The notes beneath the pieces were generated by a model. That model was not told the DNA's origin and did not search any database. It saw only the letters and a program-made list of their open reading frames with translations. From Palleniella intestinalis (lineage in GTDB: Bacteria; Bacteroidota; Bacteroidia; Bacteroidales; Bacteroidaceae), in assembly GCF_013166595.1 (NCBI RefSeq), contig NZ_JABKKG010000005.1, positions 1 through 61,836 of the forward strand: a stretch of DNA of 61,836 bases, written 5' to 3'. Below, one piece after another: positions 43,505 to 52,556 of the stretch. The translations under genes were made by a program, and so were the position numbers. Position 1 is the stretch's first letter. Every line of letters begins with the position of its first letter.

Positions 43505-46500
43505 TCACTTTATCCATACCAATGTGTTAGCCGGAACATCGGAAGATTTCAGCGGTGACACTGTACCTTCCTTCTGATTGACAACAAAGACAGAGCCTTT
43601 CACCTTCCCACCCATAAGCGAAGCGAGTGAAACAGCTGTATCTGTGTTGTTAAGAACCAACTTTCCTGACTTGCCCTCCATACGGAAAATGCCGTCATAA
43701 GGGAAAGATGAGTAGACAGGTTTCATCTCCGGCAATGCCTTTGCAAGACCATTGTCCTTGACAGTAAGCACAGGGCATGAGCCTCCGGCAAAGACTATCG
43801 CCCACGGATTGCGGTCATACGCCTTCGCATAGTACAGCACCGGCTTGGAAGGATGTGCCTGACGCATCTCGCTGACAGTGCGGTAGACATCATTGAATGT
43901 CGGCTGTCCTGTTCTGATCAGACGCAGATGCTGGCGCGGAGCAAGGTTCACACCGCCCTTAGGAGCATACAGCTTCGGATTATCTGCATTGGCAGCGTCC
44001 GCTGATTTCGGCTCTTTGAGAGATGAGTCGTAGAACCACTGCTCTATCTCCACAACATCCACGATGGCAGCATACTTTGCTTTCGCCATAACAGCGTCAG
44101 TGACATTCTTGTTGGCATTGAGGATTACGCGTGCGTCCTTGCCTGTCTTTGCCTGCCATTCGCCCACGCAGTCAAGCCAGAACTCAGTGAAATGCTGCGG
44201 ACCGGTGAACTCTTCGGAGATTGAATGGTAGACATTCGGATTGTCGGCAAACTTGTCAAGCATCTGCCAAATGTACTGTTTGTAGAGCTGAGCGCGCTCC
44301 TTGTCAGTGACATCGTAGAACAAGTCGGCAGTGAAGATGCGCTTGTCACCGGTGAAAGGCACAGGTTCAAGGAAGTTTGTGCCGCGTGAGCCTTTACCGG
44401 TCATGACGCCTTCGCTCTGTATGTTGTTCGCAGAACGCCACGGACTGTCAACCCAGTGTGCGCCTGCCTCTATGATGTTGTGCTGGAAGAAGTGCTGATT
44501 GATGATAATCATCTCAGGAGCGGCTTCAGCAAGCTGACCTATACGTGAGACATACCACTTGTTCAGCTTTGTAAGGTCGTACTTTGAGAGACCGTCCCAA
44601 GCAGCTCCCTGACCGGAACGTGCTATGGACTGCTCGAAGAATGGTGCCCAAACATCACCGTTCTGACGCTTGATGCGCTCATGGTCATCACGGCGGCGGT
44701 CATACCACAGTCCGTAATTCTGATTCCAAACGGCAACACCCTGCTTCTTGATGTTCACAAGAATGGAGTCGATACGGTCTGTTCCGCCACGGTGTTCCAT
44801 ACCGGGAACGAAGCGTGTCACGGCATAATCCGCCTTAGCCATGTAAGGATAGCGTGTCCTGCCGTTCCACCATGGAGTGCGGTGGAAGCGTCCTCCCATG
44901 AACAAAGGCTGCACATCCTTGCCGGAAGAGGCTGCAAGTGCGAATGTTCCGTTGGCTGTTATGACAGGGGAATATGTGCTTTCCACCTTTGCCGGTGCAG
45001 CAACCTTTATTCCATCCACGGACTTTACGCCTTTCGCATCGGTAGATGCAGACAGGCAAGCGGAATCAATCCATTGGTCAAGTGTCACTCGTGGGTTAAG
45101 AGCCTCTCTTGCCATCTTGGCTGCAAGCTCTATGCTTGGCGATGTTGCGCCGTCATGTCCGCGCTCAAGTATCCTGAAACGCTCGCCAATCTCTTTGCCG
45201 AGACGCTCGGAAACCTGTGTCTTATAGAGTGAATATGGGTTGACAAAGTCATTGGTTGACCGCCATACGCCATCACCCTGACAGTAAGCCCAGCAGCCTA
45301 CGGCATAAGACTTGGCATCCTCGGCAGGGGAATAGCAGTCGATGTATGACGCAGAACACTGGTAGAGAGTACTGTTGGCTGTGTTCCAACCTGCACCCCA
45401 CTTGTCAAGCCCGAGGTTTTTGAACGATATACCGCCACCCTCGATGTTCACATTGTCAAACAGCAAACCTGTCGCCCATGATGAAGAGCCACCGCTAAAG
45501 CCATGGCTTCCGACAGCGTCACACTGCACAAAGGCATTCGGACCCGGTGCGCAATAGCCTGCAGAGAAATCGTTGATGCCTTCCTCTGAATAGCAACGCA
45601 TGAAAAGGCACTTGCCTCCCATCGTCAGGAAGGTGCGGCGACGCAAGCCGCCAATCTCAGAAACAGGGTTTCTTGATATACAGTCCTCAACTGTAACCTG
45701 CTGTGCTCCGCGATGAACAATGACGGCTGAGCCTGCAAGACCTTGGAAATTGCACATGCGAACCCAGCAGTCTTCGGCATTCTCAATGTAGATTCCGTCC
45801 CATGCATGGTCCTCATCCATAGGCTGTGCAACGACAGCAAAGCCGGAAGGTTCTGATGAATCCTTGCGTACAGCGTCACTTGCAATGGTCAGATTCTCCA
45901 CACCGCAGTTTGCGATTCGTCCTTTCCATTCGTAGAGAACGGCAAAGTTCTTGCCCCATTTGCTGTCCAACGCCACTGTCAACGGTGCGTCGAGAGTGAC
46001 CTCATTGCCGTTGACTGCAGTGCAGGAACGTGCCCAACGGACATCCATCTCACCGGCTTTCCAGCCCCAATAAGGGAGGTTTCCGCCAAAGACATTGCAT
46101 CCTATGGACTCTATCCACTCCTTTGTGGAAGGGCGTACCACGAGCATACGCTGCGCATTGCCCACCTTTGAGGCAGCGGAAAGATGAATCGTCTTCGCTC
46201 CGGCAGCAACATAATCGTCGGTAACGCTCAGAGTGTCAAGGGCACGGAAATCATCCTTTCCCTCAATATAAACCACCGCACCACGGTCAACACCTGTCTT
46301 CTGCAGCACTGTCTCTGTCTTGGATGTGCCACGGATGACAACACCTGAGGCAGAGATGCGCAATGGTGTGGCAAGTTCATAGACGCCCTTGTCGAGCAGA
46401 ACTGCACCACGCAAGCCTGTCACCTTGTCTGGCTTCAGCGAGGAGACATAGTCAATAGCCTTCTGCAGGCGTGCCGACTGGTCACCGCCTTTATGGCTAA

Positions 46501-46654
46501 CAAACACCTTAACCGCAACATCCGGCAATGCCTCTGCCGACATTCTGTAGCCGCAATAGCTGTAATCCGGCAGCCCCTCCAAATGCTTATGCGCCTGCGC
46601 ACTGCCTGAAAGGCAAGTGAGCAAGGCGCAGATAGTCATAATAATATGTTTCAT
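43505..46654 (-). CDS. Secreted two-module protein: beta-helix plus TIM-barrel-like glycosidase domain
   Basis: This 1049-residue protein has a signal peptide (about 1-21). Residues 40-520 form a pectate-lyase-like right-handed beta-helix (GAVLLDKGVYELATPLRIS, VIRGTSKTETVLQ, WDGIYIENAEDCWVRMCNF). Residues 600-1000 look like a TIM barrel with carboxylates at strand ends (YHSISEEFTGPQHFTEFW, VVEIEQWFYDS), similar to DUF4955/DUF6298-type proteins of pectin loci. Activity is unknown. It overlaps the DUF3826-like gene by 4 bp and is the last gene of the operon, downstream of PL1 and GH28. Confidence 0.8.
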   Translation of the reverse strand: MKHIIMTICALLTCLSGSAQAHKHLEGLPDYSYCGYRMSAEALPDVAVKVFVSHKGGDQSARLQKAIDYVSSLKPDKVTGLRGAVLLDKGVYELATPLRISASGVVIRGTSKTETVLQKTGVDRGAVVYIEGKDDFRALDTLSVTDDYVAAGAKTIHLSAASKVGNAQRMLVVRPSTKEWIESIGCNVFGGNLPYWGWKAGEMDVRWARSCTAVNGNEVTLDAPLTVALDSKWGKNFAVLYEWKGRIANCGVENLTIASDAVRKDSSEPSGFAVVAQPMDEDHAWDGIYIENAEDCWVRMCNFQGLAGSAVIVHRGAQQVTVEDCISRNPVSEIGGLRRRTFLTMGGKCLFMRCYSEEGINDFSAGYCAPGPNAFVQCDAVGSHGFSGGSSSWATGLLFDNVNIEGGGISFKNLGLDKWGAGWNTANSTLYQCSASYIDCYSPAEDAKSYAVGCWAYCQGDGVWRSTNDFVNPYSLYKTQVSERLGKEIGERFRILERGHDGATSPSIELAAKMAREALNPRVTLDQWIDSACLSASTDAKGVKSVDGIKVAAPAKVESTYSPVITANGTFALAASSGKDVQPLFMGGRFHRTPWWNGRTRYPYMAKADYAVTRFVPGMEHRGGTDRIDSILVNIKKQGVAVWNQNYGLWYDRRRDDHERIKRQNGDVWAPFFEQSIARSGQGAAWDGLSKYDLTKLNKWYVSRIGQLAEAAPEMIIINQHFFQHNIIEAGAHWVDSPWRSANNIQSEGVMTGKGSRGTNFLEPVPFTGDKRIFTADLFYDVTDKERAQLYKQYIWQMLDKFADNPNVYHSISEEFTGPQHFTEFWLDCVGEWQAKTGKDARVILNANKNVTDAVMAKAKYAAIVDVVEIEQWFYDSSLKEPKSADAANADNPKLYAPKGGVNLAPRQHLRLIRTGQPTFNDVYRTVSEMRQAHPSKPVLYYAKAYDRNPWAIVFAGGSCPVLTVKDNGLAKALPEMKPVYSSFPYDGIFRMEGKSGKLVLNNTDTAVSLASLMGGKVKGSVFVVNQKEGTVSPLKSSDVPANTLVWIK

Positions 46655-47256
46655 TTCTTCTGGTTCTTCTTTCTCTCCTCAAGACGCTTGAACCACGCTT
46701 CACGCTCTTTGTTTAGGTCATAACCGCGCTTGGAGAGATAATTGTTGACACGTCCCTTGTACTTGTTGAAGGCCTCATGCTTTCCCTTGCTGTCACCGGC
46801 GTCAAGGGCAAGCTCGCGCGCCTCTACCATCCAAGCATAAATCTGTGCCTTCTCCTCTTCCTTGAGTGAAGGAATCTCGTCAAGATAAGCCTCGTAAGTG
46901 ACCTTCACCTTATTATAGGTGATGTTGTCCTTAATGGCTGTGACCTGCTCAGGTGTGAGGTATATGCCAAGCTGTGCCGGCATTGCGAAATGGGTGCGGT
47001 AGAGCTTTGAATCGCGCTCCGCCTTGTTCTCGGTCTTGTAGATGTCGTTAAGCTCAAAATAGCGGTTAGCGACAATGTTGCGGACAGCCTCGAATTTCTC
47101 ACCTGTGAGGTTCAATGACTTGATGTTCTTCTCTGAACGTGCAAGGATAGTCTTGACATACTCAGCGTCACGTCCCTCACTGTTCAAAACGACACTTTGT
47201 GCCATTGCCGAAGCAACGACACAAAGTGACATTATAATAAATGATATTCTCTTCAT
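46651..47256 (-). CDS. DUF3826-like secreted protein
   Basis: A 201-residue helical protein with a signal peptide (1-19) and repeated charged helices ending in a lysine-rich tail. It resembles DUF3826 proteins, which occur beside pectinases and other polysaccharide lyases in Bacteroidetes; their function is unknown to me. No catalytic motif is visible. Its stop overlaps the start of the 1049-residue protein by 4 bp, so the two are probably made together. Confidence 0.72.
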   Translation of the reverse strand: MKRISFIIMSLCVVASAMAQSVVLNSEGRDAEYVKTILARSEKNIKSLNLTGEKFEAVRNIVANRYFELNDIYKTENKAERDSKLYRTHFAMPAQLGIYLTPEQVTAIKDNITYNKVKVTYEAYLDEIPSLKEEEKAQIYAWMVEARELALDAGDSKGKHEAFNKYKGRVNNYLSKRGYDLNKEREAWFKRLEERKKNQKK

Positions 47257-47309
47257 AAAAAATAAATGGTTAGTTCTATAACTTTCCGGACTTATTGCCT
47301 GATTCTTTC

Positions 47310-49040
47310 TTAATCCAATGAACCCTTGGCAGCAAGAGTGTCATAGTTGTTTGAAAGATCACGCCAGTCAACCTTGACGCGAGGGTCGATACCGTTGATG
47401 TACTTCTCGATGTTTGTATAGCCATCGCCGTTGCAATCCTTCTGTGCGTCAGTAGGGTCGTTAGGGTTCAGACCATACTTAATCTCCCATGCGTCAGGCA
47501 TACCGTCACCGTCAGAGTCGACACGTGGAGTGCCGTGGTACTCAGGATAGCCGCCCATCTGGCGTGGGTCTGTGATTATGCCGTCCTTGTATGAGTCCTT
47601 TGGCAGACGACGGTACTTGAATGAACCGTCAGGAGCCTTTGATTTCTCATGCAGACCGCTTGTGTCTCCGTAAGGATTGTCCTTCGGGAGTTTCTTCACA
47701 TAGTAAGCCTTGCCTGTGCGAACCTCCTCGATGATGCGCTGATCGACGATGTCACGTGTAGGGATTGTAGCACCGGCATTGTCAAGGACGAAATCATAAG
47801 CCTTCTGTGCGCCCATAATCTGTACGTAAGGCATTGCGAATGGCACGTCAGCCTTCATCTGCTCAGTGTAGCCTTTTGTATCATGCTGTGACTCCACCTG
47901 TATGCCACCGTCCCAATTGTCCTTTGTGACACGCTCGTTGCCTTCCATGATGTTGCCGGTAGCATAGACACGTCCGTACTGCTTGTAGTCAAGTTTTGAG
48001 CGTCCGGACTCCGGCTTCAGGAAGCGATGACCTACAGGGCTGTCTTTCGGAGTGAGAGGTCCCGGCTTGTAATAGTTGTTGATAAAGTTGTACATAGCCT
48101 GATAGTCGCCACCGTCAGCTGTACGGTGAACCCAGTTATAGACTACGTTGTTGACAAAGTTGAATATGCCGTTCCAGCCCACAGAAGGGTTTCTGCCACT
48201 GTTGCTTGCCCAAAGGTTACGCATGAAGCAGCAGTTCTCACCGCCGAGAGTAGAGCCGAAAGCGTGGTTATAGGTGTCAAGAGCCTTTGCAGAGATAGAG
48301 TTCTGGATTGTCACATTGACAGTTCCTCGCTTATCCGCCTTATAGTCTGCACCAGGATGCCACATGTGACGATAGAATGAAATGTTCTCATCAAGTCCCC
48401 ATTCTGCGGAGATATGGTCAAGCATGATATTGCCTACAGGGTTGCCGCCGAAAGAGTCCTCACGGTGATGGGCGTAGGTCTCACCGCGGCGGAAGCGCAT
48501 GTGGCGGATGACAACGTCATGAGTGTCGACACCGAAGGTCTGACCTGCCACGCAGACACCGTCACCCGGAGCTGTCTGACCTGCAATAGTGATGTAAGGA
48601 GCCTGTACAATCAATGGGCTTTCCAGACGGATAATGCCTGATACATTGAACACAACGATACGCGCACCACCTGCCTCGCAAGCCTCACGCAGTGTGCCGG
48701 GACCTGAATCGGCAAGGGATGTCACGACATAGACCTTGCCGCCACGGCCGCCGAAGCTGTACATACCGCCGCCTTCAGCACCCGGGAACGCCGGAATCTT
48801 TGCCTGTGGAAGGTCTGTCGGACGTCCTGCCCATGGCACATAAGGACGGCCCTCCGCATGTTCTTTCTTTACAATAGGCTCACACTTTGCCCAAACTTCG
48901 GCCTGATGCTTTGCCCATGCCTGTTCCATTGAGTCAATCTTCGCTTTCGCAACTTTGTTGAGCTGAGGATACTGCGCTGCAGCAGGAGCGGCAGCCAGTG
49001 TGAAAGGTAAAAAGATTAATGCTTTCTTTAATAAGCTCAT
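47310..49040 (-). CDS. PL1 pectate lyase with C-terminal calcium-binding repeat
   Basis: The 576-residue secreted enzyme (signal 1-22) contains a right-handed beta-helix of the PL1 type. It begins AFPGAEGGGMYSFGGRGGKV, with GTLREACEAGGARIVVFNVSG, VVIRHMRFRRG and LDHISAEWGLDEN. It cleaves homogalacturonan by beta-elimination, probably with calcium. A DSDGDGMPDAWE-type calcium repeat lies near residues 510-540, followed by a short tail. A second, partial copy of the same family is at 60839. Confidence 0.92.
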   Translation of the reverse strand: MSLLKKALIFLPFTLAAAPAAAQYPQLNKVAKAKIDSMEQAWAKHQAEVWAKCEPIVKKEHAEGRPYVPWAGRPTDLPQAKIPAFPGAEGGGMYSFGGRGGKVYVVTSLADSGPGTLREACEAGGARIVVFNVSGIIRLESPLIVQAPYITIAGQTAPGDGVCVAGQTFGVDTHDVVIRHMRFRRGETYAHHREDSFGGNPVGNIMLDHISAEWGLDENISFYRHMWHPGADYKADKRGTVNVTIQNSISAKALDTYNHAFGSTLGGENCCFMRNLWASNSGRNPSVGWNGIFNFVNNVVYNWVHRTADGGDYQAMYNFINNYYKPGPLTPKDSPVGHRFLKPESGRSKLDYKQYGRVYATGNIMEGNERVTKDNWDGGIQVESQHDTKGYTEQMKADVPFAMPYVQIMGAQKAYDFVLDNAGATIPTRDIVDQRIIEEVRTGKAYYVKKLPKDNPYGDTSGLHEKSKAPDGSFKYRRLPKDSYKDGIITDPRQMGGYPEYHGTPRVDSDGDGMPDAWEIKYGLNPNDPTDAQKDCNGDGYTNIEKYINGIDPRVKVDWRDLSNNYDTLAAKGSLD

Positions 49041-49099
49041 AATGATTTGTTTATTTAGTTAGAGTTGTTATTTCTCACTTGGTCTATATTGCCAGTTAC

Positions 49100-49180
49100 G
49101 ACAGTCTTGTCAATATTGTCCTGACGGTTCTGTCAGCACCGTCAATCCTGACACTACTGTCTGCACTGACAAAACTGTCG
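49100..49180 (-). repeat. 9-bp periodic TGACA/TGTCA array between GH28 and PL1
   Basis: GAC/GTC cores at 49123, 49132, 49141, 49150, 49159, 49168 and 49177 are exactly 9 bp apart, and another set at 49100, 49109 and 49118 is offset by 5 bp. Units resemble TGACACTAC and TGTCAGCAC. It is the longest of the three 9-bp arrays. Confidence 0.7.
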
Positions 49181-49190
49181 GAATATTTCT

Positions 49191-50630
49191 TTACTTCACC
49201 TCTATCACAAACGTTCCGACATCCTGAAGCGTGACTTTCTTGCACGCCGGAGAGGAGACATTCTTGAAAGTGACATTCTCGACAGGCGATTCCGGCAGAC
49301 CGATGGCTTTCACAAAGTCTGTGCAGTGCTCCACGGTAAGGCCGTCGAAATGGATGTTACGGAAATAAGGGGTCAACTTCGGATTGTTGTCCTTGTTGAA
49401 ACGCTCAGCAAGTTTGCCCACATAAGTGGCAGAACCGAGCATGTCCCAATATATGGCACGTGTCTTAGGATGCACCATGCGGACATTCTCGAACCACAGA
49501 TTCTCACCGCCTCCGCCACGCGGACGACGTGTCTTGAAATAAATTCCGTACTTAGGATTCTCTATTGTCACATCGTACATGTACACGTTCCTTATTCCTG
49601 CGGCAGTCTCCGAGCCAACGGTCAGACCGCCTGCCCCGCGCTTTGCGGTGCAGTGGCGTATGACAACATTCTCCGTAGGGCGTGCCTTAAGCAGTCCGTC
49701 CATGCCTCGTCCTGCCTTCAGCGTGAAGCAGTCGTCACCGCAATCGAGGGTGGTGTACTCGATGAGGGCGTTCCGTGACGAGTCGATGTCTATGCCGTCG
49801 GTGCGCGCAATGCCGGCACTGCTGACCGTGACGCCACGGATGATGATGTTCTCGCAATAAACCGGCACAATGTTCCAGAAGATGCTGCCTTCCAAAGTCA
49901 CTCCCTCGAGGAGGACATTCCTGGAGTTCATCGGACCGAAGAACACCGGTAGGCAGAGCGTACCGAGATGACGCTCGCCGGCACTCGTCTGCATTGTCTT
50001 CGGGCTACGTGCCTCAAAACCGTAGCGCTCCGTAGGGATAGTGCCGTCGAAGACACGCTCCTTCAACGGCATGGCCTGCACAGCCTCTGGAATTCCTGCC
50101 ATCGTAAGCTTCAGCAACTCACAGTCACGTGACGGCGCAACGAGCTTTCCCTTGCCGACAACGGCAATATTCTCCGCTCCGTCAGCATAAATCATTGCTC
50201 CCGGACCGTAGATGTCCACGCCCTCATTGCGGCATGGGACAACCGGAAGGTAGTCCTTCACATCGCCAGAGAAGCACAATTCCGCGCCCTCGTCCACCTG
50301 AAGGCAGATATTGCTCTTGAGGATAATCCTGCCGGTATGCCATTTTCCCTTAGGCACAACGACAGTTCCACCGCCCTTCTTCGCCAGTTTGTCAATGGCA
50401 GCCTGTATGTTTTGCCCTTTCTTGATGACAACCTTGCGTGCCGGGAACACAGGGCGCTGCAGCTGCGGCATGTCGAAAGGTGCCTTTATAGGTTCAATCT
50501 CTGCAGGACACTGTGCGGAAGCCAACGACGCAAAAAGCATGAGAACACTTACAATTACGGTACGCAAGCCATAATTGCCATACGACACGCCGAAACCTGC
50601 GTGTGAAAGCCCGAGAAAAGAAAAATGCAT
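49191..50630 (-). CDS. GH28 polygalacturonase-type hydrolase (secreted)
   Basis: The 479-residue protein has the GH28 beta-helix signatures ARTDGIDIDSS, DCGDDCFTLKAG, RGAGGLTVGSE and KYGIYFKTRRPRGGGG. The aspartates of the first two are the catalytic trio. The N-terminus includes a hydrophobic signal segment (VIVSVLMLFASLASA) preceded by about 25 residues, so an internal start is possible. It should hydrolyse galacturonic acid bonds in homogalacturonan or branched pectin. It has its own promoter and is followed by the 9-bp array and PL1. Confidence 0.92.
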   Translation of the reverse strand: MHFSFLGLSHAGFGVSYGNYGLRTVIVSVLMLFASLASAQCPAEIEPIKAPFDMPQLQRPVFPARKVVIKKGQNIQAAIDKLAKKGGGTVVVPKGKWHTGRIILKSNICLQVDEGAELCFSGDVKDYLPVVPCRNEGVDIYGPGAMIYADGAENIAVVGKGKLVAPSRDCELLKLTMAGIPEAVQAMPLKERVFDGTIPTERYGFEARSPKTMQTSAGERHLGTLCLPVFFGPMNSRNVLLEGVTLEGSIFWNIVPVYCENIIIRGVTVSSAGIARTDGIDIDSSRNALIEYTTLDCGDDCFTLKAGRGMDGLLKARPTENVVIRHCTAKRGAGGLTVGSETAAGIRNVYMYDVTIENPKYGIYFKTRRPRGGGGENLWFENVRMVHPKTRAIYWDMLGSATYVGKLAERFNKDNNPKLTPYFRNIHFDGLTVEHCTDFVKAIGLPESPVENVTFKNVSSPACKKVTLQDVGTFVIEVK

Positions 50631-50655
50631 TGTCAGTTGTTTGATGTTATGCCTG

Positions 50656-50687
50656 CAAAGTTACTAACTTTTTTCGACACTGGCAAA
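50656..50687 (-). promoter_or_regulatory. Promoter of GH28-PL1-DUF3826 operon
   Basis: On the minus strand TTTG (50684-50687), a 20-bp spacer and TAACTTTG (50656-50663) match the consensus exactly. The leader to GH28 is about 20 nt. Confidence 0.8.
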
Positions 50688-50815
50688 TATTTCTTATTCT
50701 AAAATTATGACAATGGCATTTCGTAACACATTCGTAACATTTCATTCCCATTTTGACACAAATCAAAACTGTACTTGTAACTACTAAAAGTCAGAGGATG
50801 GCAGGTGACATAATG

Positions 50816-50894
50816 AAAAGTTACTTTTTACATCATAAAAGGTAACACATTAGTTGGCAAAAGGTAACACTTCATCATACAAAGTGTTACCTTT
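50816..50894. repeat. 22-bp periodic palindrome array, copy D
   Basis: Units at 50816-50828, 50838-50850, 50860-50872 and 50881-50894 have centres 22, 22 and 21.5 bp apart. TGACATAATG precedes and TTTTAACGTTTGTT follows, as in copies B and C. It stands upstream of the GH28 promoter. Confidence 0.8.
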
Positions 50895-51065
50895 CGCCAA
50901 ACATAAAATATTTTAACGTTTGTTATTATTTCAATTTACGAAAACGCAGGCATTTCTGACATTTCGAAAGAAAATCACTTTTGTTAGTTGCATATTGTTT
51001 TATCGCTCGAAGAAAGAAAATGAAACAAAAGAACATGTCCGCCACCAATCTCACAACCGGGCAAC

Positions 51066-51101
51066 AAAAAAGAGGGCAAGCCTTTTACAGCCTGTCCTCT
51101 T
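51066..51101 (-). terminator. Terminator of the secreted protein gene at 51154
   Basis: AAGAGG (51070-51075) pairs with CCTCTT (51096-51101), with partial pairing inside. On the minus strand the stem ends in TTTTTTG. It is about 55 bp past the stop codon. Confidence 0.7.
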
Positions 51102-51153
51102 GGAGCTTATTCATAAGCGCATCACACAGTGCGCCATGCTTATCAAAGAATGA

Positions 51154-52188
51154 TTACTTAACGCGCTGGCCTGCGATGTTGAAGTCACCAATCATAATCT
51201 GACCGTTCTTCACAACTTTCTTAGGAGCAACCTTAGCAGCCTCTGCATTCTCAACATTCTCAATGCCTGTGCCTGTACCACGGAACTCGAAACCGAAGAT
51301 ACCAATCTGGCTCTTAGAGCTGAATACATAGTACTTCTTGCCAGCCTTAACATCGAATGTCAAAAGTCCGAAGAACGCACGGTTTGTATCCTTATCTTCT
51401 CCAAAATCAATGCAATAGTCCTCGTTAAGTGCGAACTCTTTGAAACCACCTACAGATTCACCGGCCTCGTTCTTCTCATAAGTATTGTTCTGACGGAAGC
51501 CCTTCAGCTTGATGTTTCCATAAGGAAGAAGTTCTGCTGTCTCATCTACCACATAGAAAGTTCTTTGATTGAGATTCTTGTTTGCCCACAGACCCATTGT
51601 CAGGACACCGTCCTTTGCAGGAGTGAACTCATAGTAGCAACCCTTTACAGGGAGCTTGCCACAACCAGGAGTCCAATAGTTGTCAGCCACACGATGAACA
51701 TTGCCACCCGATTCGCTCTTCTCATAGAAATCATAATAGCCAATGCTTGGGTTACCGTTCTTTGGAGCAACATATTTTGTGAACGCAGCGACACCGCCTT
51801 CTATAGCCATAGACTCATTTCCACCATTACCTTTATTCTGCCATGCTTCTTCAGGTTTTGCATCAGCATTGGGAGTGGAAACAGCCTTCAGTTTCATGTT
51901 CGCTGTAGAAGCCTCCCAAACATATTCATTCAGAACAATAGTAGAGCCACCTGTAATTGCACTGAAATCACCGGTTGTATTTGCATTTTCCCATGTACCA
52001 ACCGGGAAAACAGTCTCTGACTCAGGAACTCCAATAAGATTCTGATTGTTGTTCTGTGTAGGGTTTGCGATAGAATTTGTAATCTGGTCACAAACAACAT
52101 CGCCATTCATGACAGAGAAGGTCTCAGTCTGCGCGTTAGCACTCATTGCACATAATGCAATGGAAACAAGAGTAAAAATTTTCTTCAT
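51154..52188 (-). CDS. Secreted protein of unknown function with a Prevotella-type C-terminal tail
   Basis: From the ATG at 52188 (KKIFTLVSIALCAMSANA) the protein is 344 residues with a signal peptide; the frame opens 14 codons earlier. It looks beta-rich, with a repeated AxxAG/KAGKKYYVFSSKSQIG sandwich-like region (YYEFTPAKDGVLTMGLWANK). It ends KNGQIMIGDFNIAGQRVK, a short tail of the kind found on many secreted Prevotella proteins. No catalytic motif is recognised. A role in binding pectin is only suggested by its place between SusD and GH28. Confidence 0.72.
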   Translation of the reverse strand: MKKIFTLVSIALCAMSANAQTETFSVMNGDVVCDQITNSIANPTQNNNQNLIGVPESETVFPVGTWENANTTGDFSAITGGSTIVLNEYVWEASTANMKLKAVSTPNADAKPEEAWQNKGNGGNESMAIEGGVAAFTKYVAPKNGNPSIGYYDFYEKSESGGNVHRVADNYWTPGCGKLPVKGCYYEFTPAKDGVLTMGLWANKNLNQRTFYVVDETAELLPYGNIKLKGFRQNNTYEKNEAGESVGGFKEFALNEDYCIDFGEDKDTNRAFFGLLTFDVKAGKKYYVFSSKSQIGIFGFEFRGTGTGIENVENAEAAKVAPKKVVKNGQIMIGDFNIAGQRVK

Positions 52189-52227
52189 AATTTTTCGTTT
52201 AGGTTTGGTTAGTAAATAATTCGTCCG

Positions 52228-52235
52228 CAAAGATA
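52228..52235 (-). promoter_or_regulatory. -7 box upstream of the secreted protein gene
   Basis: TATCTTTG on the minus strand lies 39 bp before the ATG at 52188. A -33 TTTG is not visible. The rest of the gap 52236-52475 shows no gene. Confidence 0.45.
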
Positions 52236-52475
52236 GTAATAATTACAATCATTTACATTGCCATACGGACATATTTACTTATTTTTAACTTATAAGCAGT
52301 TATTAAATGTCATTCATGAAACATTAGCAACATCGCTTAAAGAAAGAGCTACGCTCAAAGAATCCGCAGAAATATTGGGTCAGCAGAAATTCAGTGTGGA
52401 TATGCACTTGTGATGTCTGTCCAACCATTGTTACGGATAAGCAAACAGTTTCCTACATAAGATAGGCAAAAAGAA

Positions 52476-52531
52476 GAGACGACCGGAATCTCTTCGACAA
52501 AAAAACTGTCATTGAGATTTCCAATCGTCTC
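52476..52531 (-). terminator. Terminator of the SusC-SusD operon
   Basis: GAGACGA (52476-52482) pairs with TCGTCTC (52525-52531), with inner GGAA/TTCC and TCTC/GAGA. On the minus strand TTCTTTTTG follows. It begins 26 bp after the SusD stop codon. Confidence 0.75.
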
Positions 52532-52556
52532 CGCTTATAATGTTATGTTATGGCGT

